Shown here one piece after another: positions 24,215-32,997 of a stretch of DNA of 64,000 nt. The position numbers were made by a program, and so were the translations under genes. Source of the DNA: JALZHR01 sp036388475 (GTDB lineage: Bacteria; Acidobacteriota; Blastocatellia; Pyrinomonadales; Pyrinomonadaceae). The DNA is taken from NCBI GenBank assembly GCA_036388475.1, contig DASVRT010000074.1, positions 97,563 to 161,562 on the forward strand, read 5' to 3'. The notes below the pieces were generated by a model. It searched no databases and was not told where the DNA came from. It saw only the letters and a program-made list of their open reading frames with translations. Within the stretch, counting starts at the first letter, position 1, and the number at the start of each line of letters is the position of its first letter.

Positions 24215-24658
24215 ATGAGCAGTTCCGAAAAGATTTTCAATCCGTTTAAAAAATTTGCCGTTCCGGCGGCAATCGTCGCGCTGATCGGGCTTTGTGACGC
24301 GATTTATCTGGCGATTCATCATTACACCGCGCGACCCGTGCCGTGCAGTATTCTCGAAGGCTGTGAGATGGTTTTGACCAGCCCGTATGCGACGCTTGCC
24401 GGCGTTCCGCTGGCTTTGTATGGCGCGGCGGCGTATCTGGTCGCCTTTCTGCTGGCAATTCTGGCGGCTTTGGTCAACCGCAAATTCTGGCGGCTTTTCG
24501 GCATTCAGGTAATTTTAATGGCGGCGTTCACCATCTGGCTTTTGTATCTGCAAGGGATGGTCATCGGCGCGTTTTGTCAATTCTGCCTGCTTTCGGCGCT
24601 GGTCACGTTTACGCTTTTTATTATCGCTCTCGCTTCGCGCTTCTGGCGCTCAAATTAA
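24215..24658 (+). CDS. Vitamin K epoxide reductase (VKOR) family protein
   Basis: 147-residue membrane protein with four hydrophobic helices (about 14-34, 60-87, 94-113, 118-140). Redox residues fit bacterial VKOR: loop cysteines C44 and C50 (VPCSILEGCEMV) and the quinone-proximal C121-Q-F-C124. Bacterial VKOR passes electrons from DsbA-type proteins to quinone, replacing DsbB. The adjacent DsbA-like lipoprotein supports that role. There is no fused thioredoxin domain. Confidence 0.9.
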   Translation: MSSSEKIFNPFKKFAVPAAIVALIGLCDAIYLAIHHYTARPVPCSILEGCEMVLTSPYATLAGVPLALYGAAAYLVAFLLAILAALVNRKFWRLFGIQVILMAAFTIWLLYLQGMVIGAFCQFCLLSALVTFTLFIIALASRFWRSN

Positions 24659-24660
24659 CC

Positions 24661-24703
24661 GCGAACTGCGAACTGTAAGAAGTATTTTCAGTTCGCAGTT
24701 CGC
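24661..24703. repeat. 15-bp inverted repeat (GCGAACT word)
   Basis: Exact 15-bp arms at 24661-24675 and 24689-24703, each containing the heptamer-like word GCGAACT twice. Directly follows the VKOR stop; the remaining sequence to 24879 is AT-rich upstream region of the sigma factor. Confidence 0.85.
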
Positions 24704-24879
24704 AGTTCTCAATTTTCACCTCTCAGCCTGCCTTTGCATCTATCTAAGTTAAATCACCGAATATATTTATTGACGGCGTTGCAAACTTCGGTTTTCGGAG
24801 CCGCTTTAACTTGGCAAGCGATGTTGAAATGAAGTAGTTTAGAAATGTTTTTTCAATTTTATCGAAAGGGTTAAAGATT

Positions 24880-25443
24880 TTGGCTCGCTCCATTCTTCAA
24901 CGCATCGCCGCGAAAGATAAGACCGCCGCGCAGGAATGTTTAAGCGCCTACGGCGGGCTGGTCTGGTCGCTCGCGCGCCGGATGTGCGCAAATCCGAACG
25001 ATGCGGAAGACGCCGTGCAGGAAATTTTTATCGATATTTGGAAAAACGCCGAACGTTTCGACCAGGCTCAGGCATCTGAAACTACGTTTGTCGCGATGAT
25101 TGCCCGGCGGCGTTTGATTGACCGGCTCAGGAAATCGCAGCGCCAGCCGCCCGTCGATTCAATCGAGGATATGACGGTCGAGCCTGCCAAAGCGCAGGAT
25201 AAACAAATGCAGACGGCGGTCGAAGCCAAACAGGCGGCGCAGGCGATGAATGCGCTGCGCCCCGAACAGCGCAGGGTTTTGCAGCTTTCGATTTATCAGG
25301 GAATGTCGCACCAGGAAATCGCCGAAGCGACGGGAATGCCGGTCGGCACGGTCAAATCGCACGCGCGGCGCGGGCTGATGCAGATTAGAGAAGTTTTGGG
25401 ATTAGGCACGAGCGGTAATGAAACGAAAGGAGTCATAGCATGA
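24880..25443 (+). CDS. ECF-type RNA polymerase sigma factor
   Basis: 187-residue sigma-70 family factor with region 2 (DAEDAVQEIFIDIWKNAERFD) and region 4 (LRPEQRRVLQLSIYQGMSHQEIAEATGMPVGTVKSHARRGL). The only well-spaced start is TTG at 24880, with GAAAGGG about 10 bases upstream. It overlaps the next gene by four bases (ATGA). With that anti-sigma factor it forms a SigK/RskA-like pair. The stimulus is not indicated by sequence. A second, unrelated sigma/anti-sigma pair lies at 53835-55915. Confidence 0.9.
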   Translation: MARSILQRIAAKDKTAAQECLSAYGGLVWSLARRMCANPNDAEDAVQEIFIDIWKNAERFDQAQASETTFVAMIARRRLIDRLRKSQRQPPVDSIEDMTVEPAKAQDKQMQTAVEAKQAAQAMNALRPEQRRVLQLSIYQGMSHQEIAEATGMPVGTVKSHARRGLMQIREVLGLGTSGNETKGVIA

Positions 25444-26291
25444 GCGAACAGGACAAAGAAAAAATGCTTGAGCTTCTTTCCGGCAAAGCCTTTTCCGATT
25501 TAAGCGAAGCAGAACGGGCGGAACTGGCGGAGTTGGAAAAACTCTTTCCCGAACTGGAAGGTGACGATTCTTTTGAAATCGCCGCCTCAGCCGTGAGCCT
25601 GACGAATCTGGACGTTTCCGAGCCGCTGCCCGCGCATTTGCAGGCGAAAATCTTAGCCGACGCCGATAAATATTTCGCATCTCCGGCGGAGGCGAGCGCT
25701 CCCGTTCAGGAAACTTCTGAAGAAGAATATCAAAAAACTTTTGCGTTCGAGCCGAAGCGGTCGCCGTGGCAGTGGCTCGGCTGGCTGGTTGCGGCATTCG
25801 CCTGTATCGCGCTGGCGGTTAATGTCTGGATGACGCGCTTTCAGCCGCGGGAGATTGCCGGAAACGCAACGCCGACGCCGACCGTTACGCCGCAAAAATT
25901 ATCGCCCGCGCAGGAACGCGAGCAGCTTCTTAATTCGGTCGATACCGTTCAAACGACTTTCACGAATCCGAATAATCCGTCCGAAGTTCTGGGCGACGTC
26001 GCGTGGAGCGATGCGGCGCAGAAAGGTTTTGTGCGCCTGCGCGGCGTTCCGGTCAACGACGCGGCTAAGGAGCAGTATCAACTCTGGATTTTCGCCTCGA
26101 ATCAAGACCCGAAAACTCCGGTTGACGGCGGCGTCTTTGACGTCGGCGCGGGCGGCGAAGTGATTATTCCGATTGACGCGAAAATAAAAATTCAAAAACC
26201 GACGCTGTTTGCCGTCACCGCCGAAAAGCCCGGCGGCGTGGTCGTCTCCGACCGAAAAAAAATGATGGCGATTGCGAAAGTTGAAACGTAA
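25440..26291 (+). CDS. RskA-like anti-sigma factor
   Basis: 283-residue single-pass membrane protein. The N-terminal cytoplasmic part (1-105) would hold the sigma factor. The helix is at about 108-130 (WQWLGWLVAAFACIALAVNVW), and the outer domain (about 185-283) has the RskA/anti-sigma-K pattern: GFVRLRGVPVNDAAKEQYQLWIF and later FAVTAEKPGGVVVSD. It is coupled to the sigma gene through an ATGA overlap. No Cys/His zinc site is seen in the N-terminal part. Confidence 0.82.
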   Translation: MSEQDKEKMLELLSGKAFSDLSEAERAELAELEKLFPELEGDDSFEIAASAVSLTNLDVSEPLPAHLQAKILADADKYFASPAEASAPVQETSEEEYQKTFAFEPKRSPWQWLGWLVAAFACIALAVNVWMTRFQPREIAGNATPTPTVTPQKLSPAQEREQLLNSVDTVQTTFTNPNNPSEVLGDVAWSDAAQKGFVRLRGVPVNDAAKEQYQLWIFASNQDPKTPVDGGVFDVGAGGEVIIPIDAKIKIQKPTLFAVTAEKPGGVVVSDRKKMMAIAKVET

Positions 26292-26360
26292 AACAGTTTC
26301 CTTACGTCTATAAAACTAGTAAAATTAAATTACAAAGACTCAGAGTCACCGAAGAATCAG

Positions 26361-26408
26361 AAAGTAAAAAGTAAAAAGGTAAAGCGAAACAATTTTACTT
26401 TTTACTTT
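26361..26408. repeat. 16-bp inverted repeat (AAAGTAAAA word)
   Basis: Exact 16-bp arms at 26361-26376 and 26393-26408, continued by TTGCC words. Related words occur at 61113-61195 and 5501-5531. Confidence 0.75.
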
Positions 26409-26467
26409 TGCCTTTTGCCTTGCTTCCCAATGTGTCTCGGTGTCGAAAAATTGAAAAGGAGTTTGCG

Positions 26468-29299
26468 ATGAAAGCTATAAAATTTCTCGTATGTTTGCTC
26501 GTCGTTGTTTCGTTTATGACAACAATGGTTTCAGCACAGAGCGGCGATAAGCTGCCGCCGATTAAATACAGTGAGTTTCGTTTGAAAAACGGGCTGCGCG
26601 TGATTTTCCACGAAGACCGCTCGACGCCGATCGTCGCCGTCAACGTCTGGTATCACGTCGGTTCGAAAAACGAAACCGTCGGCAAAACCGGTTTCGCGCA
26701 TCTTTTCGAGCATATGATGTTTCAAGGCTCGAAAAACTGGAACACCGATTATTTCAAACCGCTCGACGCCGCCGGCGCAAACGTCAACGGCTCGACCAAT
26801 ACCGACCGCACGAATTATTACGAAGTCGTGCCCTCGAATTTTCTGGAATTGGCGCTGTTTCTCGAAGCCGACCGGATGGGCAACCTGCTCGACGCGATGA
26901 CGCAGGAAAAGCTCGACAATCAGCGCGACGTCGTGAAAAACGAGCGCCGCCAGCGCTACGACAATCAGCCTTACGGCACGGCGGGCGAAAAAATAATGGA
27001 CATTATTTACCCGAAAGGTCATCCGTATAACTGGACGACCATCGGCTCGCTCGACGATTTGACCGCCGCCTCGCAGGACGACGTGAAAGGATTTTTCCGT
27101 CAATATTACGTGCCGAACAATGCGTCCCTGGTCGTCGCCGGAGATTTTAATCCGAAACAGGCGCGCGCGTGGGTGCAGAAATATTTCGGCGCGATTAAAA
27201 AAGGCTCCGAGATTACGCGCCCGAATCCGCCGCCGCCGATGATGCAGGGCATTATCCGCAAAGAATTTGAAGACGCCGTGCAGTCGCCGCGCGTTTATAT
27301 GGTCTGGCACACCGTCGCGCAGGGCAATAAAGACGAAGCCGCGCTCGATATTTTAAGCTCGATTCTCTCCGGCGGACGCGGCTCGCGACTGCAAAGCAAG
27401 CTGGTTTACGACAAGCAACTGGTGCAGGACATTTTCACCTCGCACCCGACCCGAGAGCTTGCCGGAACGTTTCAGGTAACGGCGACGGCGCGCCCGAACG
27501 GACCGAAAGACGTCGAGGAAATGCGCACCAATCCGGGCAAATTCCTGTCGGCAATCGAGGAACAAATCAATATCGAAATCGAGCGCATCAAGAAAGAAGC
27601 GCCGAGCGTCGAAGAAGTTTCGCGCGCCGTTACGCGCATCGAAGCGCAGACGATTTTCGGGCTGCAAACCGTTCTCGGCAAAGCCGACGCGATGAACAGC
27701 AACGCGACGTTTTACGGCAAGCCCGACAAATTTCAGCAGCAGCTGGACGAATATCGCAGAGTGACGCCCGCCGACGTCGTTCGCGTCGCCAATGCTTACC
27801 TGAACGCGAATCACCTGGTGATGAATTTCGTCCCGCGCAAAGACAAAACGACGTCGCAGACCAACAACGCGGCAAATCAGCCGACTTCAAAATCGTCGAA
27901 AGAAAAACCGGCGATTGACCAGACAAAAAATCTGCCGAAAGCCGGGTCTGAACCGAAATTTGCCTTGCCGACAATTGAAAAACAAAAGCTTTCGAACGGC
28001 TTGGAAGTCTGGCTCGTGCGCCAGCCGGAACTGCCGATTGTTTCGATGAATGTGGTTTTCAAATCCGGCGGAACGATTGACCCGAGCGGAAAATCCGGTC
28101 TGGCTTCGTTTACGTCGAGCCTTTTAAACAGCGGCACGAAAACCCGCTCGGCGGTCGATATTTCCAATCAACTGTCCGACATCGGCGCGAATCTGGGAAC
28201 CGGCTCGGGCTGGGATTCGGCAAACGTTTCGATGCAGACTCTGACGAAAAATCTCGACAAAGCTCTGGATGTTTACTCGGACGTGCTGCTTAACCCGACT
28301 TTTCCGGACAAGGAACTCGAAACGCTGCGCCGCCGCTCGCTGTTCGCTTTGCAGCAGCGCCGCGACAATCCGAACGCGATTGCGGGCGTTGTCTACAATG
28401 CTTTGCTCTACGGCAGAAATCACCCGTACGGCAACTCGCTGGGCGGCGATGAAATTTCTATCAAATCCTTTAAACAGTCGGATTTGGAGAACTTTTACAG
28501 AACCTATTATCGCCCGAACAACGCGGTTTTGATTGTCGTCGGCGATGCGACGATGGACACGCTCAAGCCGAAGCTGGAAACCGCTTTTGCCGGCTGGAAA
28601 CCGGCGGAAGTTCCGTCGATGAAAGTGCCGGAAGCGGCGATGTTCGATAAACCCGGAATTTACGTCGTGGATAAACCCGGCGCGGCGCAGTCGATTATCT
28701 CTATCGGTCAGGTCGGCGTCTCGCGCGATAATCCGGATTATTTCGCGATTCAGGTGATGAACGATATGCTCGGCGGCTCTTTCTCGTCGCGTCTGAATAT
28801 GAATCTGCGCGAAGATAAAGGCTACACTTACGGTGCGGGCAGCGGCTTCGGCTTCCGTCGCGGCGCGGGACCTTTCACGGCTTCGGCTGGCGTGCAGACT
28901 GCCGTCACGAAAGAATCCGTCCTTGAGTTTATGAAGGAACTCAACGGCATTCGCGGCGAAAGACCAGTCACGCAGGAAGAACTCGAAACCAGCAAACAAA
29001 GTCTGATTCGCGGCTTCCCGCAGGGTTTTGAAACCAACGGGCAAATCGCCGGTCAGCTTTCGACGCTCGCCGTATATGATTTGCCGGATTCGTATTTCAA
29101 CGAATATTTCTCGAAAATCAACGCCGTGACGCTCGCCGATATCAACCGCGTCGCCAATAAATATCTGACGCCGGATAAAATGGCGATTGTCATCGTCGGC
29201 GACAGAAGCACGATTGAGCCGCGACTCAGAGAAATCGAAGTCTGGGGCAAAACGATTTCTTATCTCGACGCGGAAGGCAATCCGATTAAAATCGAGTAA
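26468..29299 (+). CDS. M16-family zinc peptidase, two-domain, secreted
   Basis: 943-residue insulinase-type protease. The start at 26468 follows AAGGAG and gives a signal peptide (1-23). The first M16 half has the inverted zinc motif H78-x2-E81-H82 in FAHLFEHMMFQG, with later acidic ligands in LDNQRDVVKNERRQR. After a Lys/Ser/Thr linker (about 480-510), a second M16 half starts at LPTIEKQKLSNGLEVW and lacks the zinc motif (LASFTSSLLNSG), as expected for a fused active/inactive pair. It is probably periplasmic and degrades peptides. Monocistronic by flanking repeats. Confidence 0.92.
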   Translation: MKAIKFLVCLLVVVSFMTTMVSAQSGDKLPPIKYSEFRLKNGLRVIFHEDRSTPIVAVNVWYHVGSKNETVGKTGFAHLFEHMMFQGSKNWNTDYFKPLDAAGANVNGSTNTDRTNYYEVVPSNFLELALFLEADRMGNLLDAMTQEKLDNQRDVVKNERRQRYDNQPYGTAGEKIMDIIYPKGHPYNWTTIGSLDDLTAASQDDVKGFFRQYYVPNNASLVVAGDFNPKQARAWVQKYFGAIKKGSEITRPNPPPPMMQGIIRKEFEDAVQSPRVYMVWHTVAQGNKDEAALDILSSILSGGRGSRLQSKLVYDKQLVQDIFTSHPTRELAGTFQVTATARPNGPKDVEEMRTNPGKFLSAIEEQINIEIERIKKEAPSVEEVSRAVTRIEAQTIFGLQTVLGKADAMNSNATFYGKPDKFQQQLDEYRRVTPADVVRVANAYLNANHLVMNFVPRKDKTTSQTNNAANQPTSKSSKEKPAIDQTKNLPKAGSEPKFALPTIEKQKLSNGLEVWLVRQPELPIVSMNVVFKSGGTIDPSGKSGLASFTSSLLNSGTKTRSAVDISNQLSDIGANLGTGSGWDSANVSMQTLTKNLDKALDVYSDVLLNPTFPDKELETLRRRSLFALQQRRDNPNAIAGVVYNALLYGRNHPYGNSLGGDEISIKSFKQSDLENFYRTYYRPNNAVLIVVGDATMDTLKPKLETAFAGWKPAEVPSMKVPEAAMFDKPGIYVVDKPGAAQSIISIGQVGVSRDNPDYFAIQVMNDMLGGSFSSRLNMNLREDKGYTYGAGSGFGFRRGAGPFTASAGVQTAVTKESVLEFMKELNGIRGERPVTQEELETSKQSLIRGFPQGFETNGQIAGQLSTLAVYDLPDSYFNEYFSKINAVTLADINRVANKYLTPDKMAIVIVGDRSTIEPRLREIEVWGKTISYLDAEGNPIKIE

Positions 29300-29347
29300 T
29301 TCTCAAAAGCGGAAACGCTGGTAGTGATGGAGCGTGTTCAGAGCGCG

Positions 29348-29395
29348 GGAAAAAGCGAAAAGGAAAATGAGAACTTTTTCCTTTTCGCTTTTTCC
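29348..29395. repeat. 20-bp perfect inverted repeat
   Basis: Arms 29348-29367 and 29376-29395 are exact complements with an 8-base loop; the words are AAAAGCGAAAAGG-like. It lies between convergent genes (M16 peptidase and 29440) and could act as a bidirectional terminator. Confidence 0.8.
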
Positions 29396-29439
29396 GTCGA
29401 GCAATAAGTTCGTTAACACTCGCGTTGCTGCTTTTACTT

Positions 29440-29616
29440 TTACGGTTGCCGGGCTTGCGTCTGCGGTTGTTGCGCCTGCTGCGGCGGCGGTTGCTGCACG
29501 CTGGCGATTTCTTCTTCGGTTAGCTGCCGAAAAGAAAATTTGTAGCCTTCGTAAACGCCGACGGCGTAAAAAAGTAAATCTATCGGGCTGAACATAACTT
29601 TCATAATTTCCAGCAT
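29440..29616 (-). CDS. Small membrane protein, possibly a truncated remnant
   Basis: A 58-residue frame with start ATG at 29616 and GGGGA four bases upstream. It has one hydrophobic region (about 8-20) with FSPIDLLFYAVGVYEGYKF and a Pro/Gln-rich tail. The PxDLLF...YEG pattern resembles the C-terminal end of a larger acidobacterial membrane protein family. The same frame stays open upstream (TFLVVSAFLTSRG) to the end of the VanX gene, where coding for a longer version would stop. This suggests a 5'-truncated gene; a short intact protein is the alternative. Confidence 0.4.
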   Translation of the reverse strand: MLEIMKVMFSPIDLLFYAVGVYEGYKFSFRQLTEEEIASVQQPPPQQAQQPQTQARQP

Positions 29617-29696
29617 AATTCCCCGCGAAGTTAAAAAAGCGCTGACGACTAAAAAAGTCGAACTGTCTTCCGCCGGCGCGACGGCAATCGCGCCGG

Positions 29697-30371
29697 TTAA
29701 TAATTCGAGCTGCCGATTGCCGAAAACGGAATATCGTAAATCGCGTATTCCTGCCAGTCTTTGTAATCGAAATGCCACCATTCGTTGGCGTTGACGGTAA
29801 AGCCTTCGGCTTCCATCAGGCGGCGGAGCAAATCTCGATTTTCACGTTCTTTTTCCGTGCCGCCCCGGTAATCGGGCGAGGCGCGCTCGGTGAATTCGTC
29901 GAAATCCGAAGGCATCTCGATTAGTTTTCCCGTTTTCCGGTCGTAGATGCTCAAATCGACCGCGCAGCCGCGATTGTGTTTCGAGCCGGTTTTCGGATTC
30001 GCCACAAATTTTCGTTTGTCTTCGGGCGTCACTTCCCAGAAAATTTTCGTCACCGACCACGGGCGATAGCCGTCGAAAATGACCAAGCCGAGATTTTGTT
30101 TTTTCAGCTTTTTGTGCACGCGCAGCAAAGCTTCGGCGGCGGGTTTTTGCAGAAAAGCGCGCGCTTCGGCGTAGACGACCTTGCCGACGAAATTATCGGC
30201 GCGGGCGTAGCGAATATCGAGTTTTATTGTTTTATCGAGTTTGACGAGTTCGACCAAATCAGCCTCACGTTTGTTTTCTTCTCGCGGCGGCGCGTCCTGA
30301 GCAAAAACCGCGGACGAAAAAAGAATAAAACAAAAAAGAAGCGCGGTAAACGTCCAAAAATGTTTTTTCAT
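29697..30371 (-). CDS. D-Ala-D-Ala dipeptidase (VanX/DdpX family)
   Basis: 224-residue M15 zinc dipeptidase with a signal peptide (1-24, ending VFAQ), so it acts in the periplasm on D-Ala-D-Ala or on muropeptide fragments. Zinc ligands are visible as H132 and D139 in SKHNRGCAVDLS and H200 in NEWWHFD; E197 is the catalytic base and R103 is in FDGYRPW. The export signal favours a peptidoglycan recycling role (DdpX-like) over cytoplasmic VanX resistance. No vanH or vanA homolog is present. Confidence 0.9.
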   Translation of the reverse strand: MKKHFWTFTALLFCFILFSSAVFAQDAPPREENKREADLVELVKLDKTIKLDIRYARADNFVGKVVYAEARAFLQKPAAEALLRVHKKLKKQNLGLVIFDGYRPWSVTKIFWEVTPEDKRKFVANPKTGSKHNRGCAVDLSIYDRKTGKLIEMPSDFDEFTERASPDYRGGTEKERENRDLLRRLMEAEGFTVNANEWWHFDYKDWQEYAIYDIPFSAIGSSNY

Positions 30372-30428
30372 AATTCTGCTTCGGCATTAAATAAATAGTT
30401 TGAAAAATTCGTGTAAAAAAGTTATTTT

Positions 30429-30578
30429 ATGATGATGCAGGAAACGCAGCAAAAAAGAAAATTTCCCGCCAGCCAATGGATAAAACGCTTCGGCTTTGCG
30501 GGATTTATGTTTTTTCTGGTTAAAGGTCTCGTCCTTTATATAATTATTCCTATACTCATCGCTTATTTTGCATGGTAG
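30429..30578 (+). CDS. 49-residue small membrane protein
   Basis: Begins with three consecutive ATG codons (30429, 30432, 30435) and ends TAG at 30578. After a basic N-terminus (QQKRKFPASQWIKRFG) it has a hydrophobic helix, FAGFMFFLVKGLVLYIIIP, ending LIAYFAW. The RFG-x-AGF-x-FFL-x-KG pattern is one I associate with conserved tiny membrane proteins in this group. No strong Shine-Dalgarno. It lies alone between two divergent/convergent minus-strand genes. Function unknown. Confidence 0.55.
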   Translation: MMMQETQQKRKFPASQWIKRFGFAGFMFFLVKGLVLYIIIPILIAYFAW

Positions 30579-30641
30579 ATTCAGATAGCAGATTTCAAAT
30601 TTCGGATTTCAGTTTATGCATTTGAAATCTTGAAATTTGCA

Positions 30642-31715
30642 CTATTGATTCGGTTTTTCTTCCGGCGCTTCTTCGTCGTCGCTGTCCAGAATCTTCACGT
30701 CCGAACCGAATTTTTGATATTCCTTGAAGCGAATTAAATTGCGCGTTTCAAAAAACTGGCGGTTTTCCCGAAACGTCAGGCGGACATCGGAAAGTAAAGG
30801 CAGCAAAAATTTCTGTTCGGAAATCGTTACCCAATCGTAATCAATCGTGCGGCTGGCGGCGCGAATCGGAAAATCCGCCGGAATCTCGGTGGCGATGCTT
30901 TCGACGCGCAGAACGCGTACATTTTCGCGGTCAATCCAGATTTTTCCTTTCATTCCGCTGGTGGTCGAGCTGTTTACGCTGCCCGAGGCTGTAATTTGCT
31001 GTTTGGCTTTCTCTTTTGTAATTTCAAAGCTGTAGACGATGGCGCGGCGCTGGCGAATCAAATCCGTATCGACGACTTCAAATTTCGTTTCGCTTTCAGG
31101 TTTGAAAATCGTCGCCAGAACCGTCACGAATTCGCCGGTCGAGCTGGTTCCGCCGACTTCCGAATATGTTTGTTTCGCTTTCGGATTTTCTTGAACGACG
31201 CCGTTCAAACTCAGAACCTTATATTCTTCTCTGCCGTCGGAACGATAACTGACGGCGACAATCAAGCGGTCGAGATTTCTGAAATTGCTCGTTCCGGCGT
31301 AAGCGGCTGAGCGCTGAACCATCTGTTTGACGACGAAATCCGGCATCTCGTCGACCGCCGCGAGTGTCGCTTCGCGCGCTTTGCCTAAAACTTCCGCGCC
31401 TTCTTTTTCCGACGGCGGTTGGGAAGCGGTCGGGTTTTCGCGCCGCCGCGAGGCTTCATCCAAAGTGCGCTTCAGCTCAGCATCGTTGCGGCTTTTCGTC
31501 ACGGTCAAGCCTCTGACGCCGTCCGTCACGACAAAACCGATTCCGCGCTTTCTGACCGTTTCGATAATTTCGTCGCGCTTTTTCGGATTTTTTTCCAAAT
31601 CGTACAGCAGCTTGACGTATTCCGCCTGCGTCAGAGGTTTCTGCGGCGGTGTTTCCTGCGCGAAGATAAAACCGGCTGAAATCAGGATTAAAGCTAAAGA
31701 GATGAATTTTTTCAT
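30642..31715 (-). CDS. Secreted conserved hypothetical protein
   Basis: 357-residue exported protein with signal peptide 1-19 (ending FIFAQ). Residues 25-110 are helical (QAEYVKLLYDLEKNPKKRDE...RRENP), then residues 115-345 are beta-rich (MPDFVVKQMVQRSA, YKVLSLNGV, GKIWIDRENVRVLRVES, LPLLSDVRLTFRENRQFFETRN). The second half has a lipoprotein-carrier-like or LolA-like strand pattern, which is only an inference. I do not recognise a named family. Acidic C-terminus. Confidence 0.7.
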   Translation of the reverse strand: MKKFISLALILISAGFIFAQETPPQKPLTQAEYVKLLYDLEKNPKKRDEIIETVRKRGIGFVVTDGVRGLTVTKSRNDAELKRTLDEASRRRENPTASQPPSEKEGAEVLGKAREATLAAVDEMPDFVVKQMVQRSAAYAGTSNFRNLDRLIVAVSYRSDGREEYKVLSLNGVVQENPKAKQTYSEVGGTSSTGEFVTVLATIFKPESETKFEVVDTDLIRQRRAIVYSFEITKEKAKQQITASGSVNSSTTSGMKGKIWIDRENVRVLRVESIATEIPADFPIRAASRTIDYDWVTISEQKFLLPLLSDVRLTFRENRQFFETRNLIRFKEYQKFGSDVKILDSDDEEAPEEKPNQ

Positions 31716-31812
31716 TACTTAAAAAGATGCAGTATACGATTTTTCAGTTTGCCGTCCGAAAGCGACGGGCGCGGATTTACATAAATTTACAAAAACCCGC
31801 GCCGGAAATGGG

Positions 31813-31846
31813 AAACGGAGAAGCTACCTGAATAGCTTCTCCGTTT
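31813..31846. terminator. 14-bp hairpin between PilZ and the secreted unknown
   Basis: Perfect 14-bp stem (31813-31826 with 31833-31846) and a CCTGAA loop, 33 bases past the PilZ stop. The T-run on the minus side is weak, so termination is likely but not certain. Confidence 0.6.
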
Positions 31847-31878
31847 TAATTATGAATAAGAAATGAAGCCTAAAAAGC

Positions 31879-32280
31879 TTAGTTGACCCATTCTTCTTCG
31901 TAGTTAAGTTTCCATTGACGAGTGACCCATTCCTGCGCTGCGGTCATCACAGTCGTTTTCCACTTTTTCAAGTTTTCGCCGATAGAGAGCGCGGCTAGTG
32001 GTTTGCTCGGGTCGCGTTCAACCCTGATTACTTCCGTCGGTACTTCGATTAAAGTTTTTTCTTCGTCAATTACACGCAGATTAACTTCACTTCCAACCGG
32101 CGGGAGAGTAGTCAAATTAACCAAAGCACTGGTTTCACCGATATTCTCCGTTAAGCCTTCGACTAGGACCGTTTTACCGGTCACACTATCAATCCAACTC
32201 GCCTGGACCTGTAAATTCGCCATAATCCGATGATGTACCGGCGGGCGATTTGTAGATGCAGATAACTCCGTTCGTGCCAT
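31879..32280 (-). CDS. PilZ-like domain protein
   Basis: 133-residue protein with a PilZ-type beta domain: RPPVHHRIMANLQVQASW near the N-terminus, then TENIGETSALVNLTTLPPVGSEVNLRV in place of the canonical D-x-S-x-x-G and ending in EVIRVERDP. The RxxxR c-di-GMP motif is not evident, so nucleotide binding is doubtful. C-terminal Trp-rich helix WKTTVMTAAQEWVTRQWKL. It has a strong ribosome site (AAAGGGAGGG) and its own promoter at 32358-32386. Confidence 0.65.
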   Translation of the reverse strand: MARTELSASTNRPPVHHRIMANLQVQASWIDSVTGKTVLVEGLTENIGETSALVNLTTLPPVGSEVNLRVIDEEKTLIEVPTEVIRVERDPSKPLAALSIGENLKKWKTTVMTAAQEWVTRQWKLNYEEEWVN

Positions 32281-32357
32281 AATTCCCTCCCTTTCTCGCT
32301 TGTTATATTAATGCCCGAAGCTTAACAGTCTGGTCAGACTTCAAACATTGTCACATA

Positions 32358-32386
32358 AAAATAGACTAGACTTACAAAAAAGTCAA
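32358..32386 (-). promoter_or_regulatory. Candidate sigma-70-type promoter of the PilZ-like gene
   Basis: On the minus strand TTGACT (32386-32381) is 17 bases from TATTTT (32363-32358). A 14-base dyad AGTCTG-GT-CAGACT (32327-32340) lies near the expected start point. Confidence 0.5.
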
Positions 32387-32402
32387 GTTTATAAAAACCG
32401 CT

Positions 32403-32426
32403 CAAACCGTTCACGTGAACGGTTTG
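32403..32426. promoter_or_regulatory. Perfect 24-bp palindrome, probable operator
   Basis: The half-site CAAACCGTTCAC is followed at once by its exact reverse complement. Such uninterrupted dyads are typical of TetR/LuxR-type operators. No such regulator is adjacent. Confidence 0.55.
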
Positions 32427-32783
32427 TAACAAATTCAATTACGAATTGAGCTATGGACGCCTGAATGCGGAAAATAGTTGCCGTAAAAATCCCTAAAAAT
32501 TCATTTCCGGCGGTTATATTTTTCTAATTATTTATAAGCTTTTCAAATCCCGCTTTCGAGCGCGAAGCCGCCGAAAAAGATTTATTCGGCGAGATAAGAT
32601 AAACGACCAAACGATTTTGCCGGCGGGCGCGGCGACGTTAAAATTTTTCGCGTCGCCGTAACATTAATTTAATCTTTGAAAGGCATAATTACACTTATGC
32701 TTTTAGACAAAACTTTTAGGAACTCAATTTGCCTAAAAGTTTATTGACATATCTTATGTAAACCCGCAATCTGTCGAAAATAT

Positions 32784-32805
32784 TTTCATAACAGGCGTTA
32801 TGAAA
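32784..32805. promoter_or_regulatory. 9-bp-arm dyad upstream of the TonB receptor gene
   Basis: TTTCATAAC-AGGC-GTTATGAAA, perfect arms with a 4-base centre, 35-60 bases downstream of a TTGACA hexamer at 32744. Could be an operator or a leader hairpin. Confidence 0.4.
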
Positions 32806-32997
32806 GCGCTAATTGTGTGAGTTTACAATAAGTTGGAAAGTTCACCGAAATTCATTTAGGAATTTTAACCTTGAATTAATCAAAAATTCTTCGTTACAAA
32901 TATCCAAAAAATAAAATTCAAAATCCGAAAATCAAAATGTTTTCGAATTTCTACGCAATTTTTTAAAATTAAAATTCAAGATATGAGGTCAGAAAGA

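Larger units (their letters stand above)
32281..32997. other. 717-base divergent intergenic region with several dyads
   Basis: No credible gene. Contains the PilZ promoter, a perfect 24-bp palindrome (32403-32426), an 8-bp-arm GC hairpin CGGCGACG (32630-32637 with 32651-32658), an 11-bp-arm hairpin (32710-32742) next to TTGACA (32744), and a 9-bp-arm dyad (32784-32805). The rest to 32997 is AT-rich leader of the TonB-dependent receptor gene. Several distinct dyads suggest complex regulation of the two divergent genes. Confidence 0.6.
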
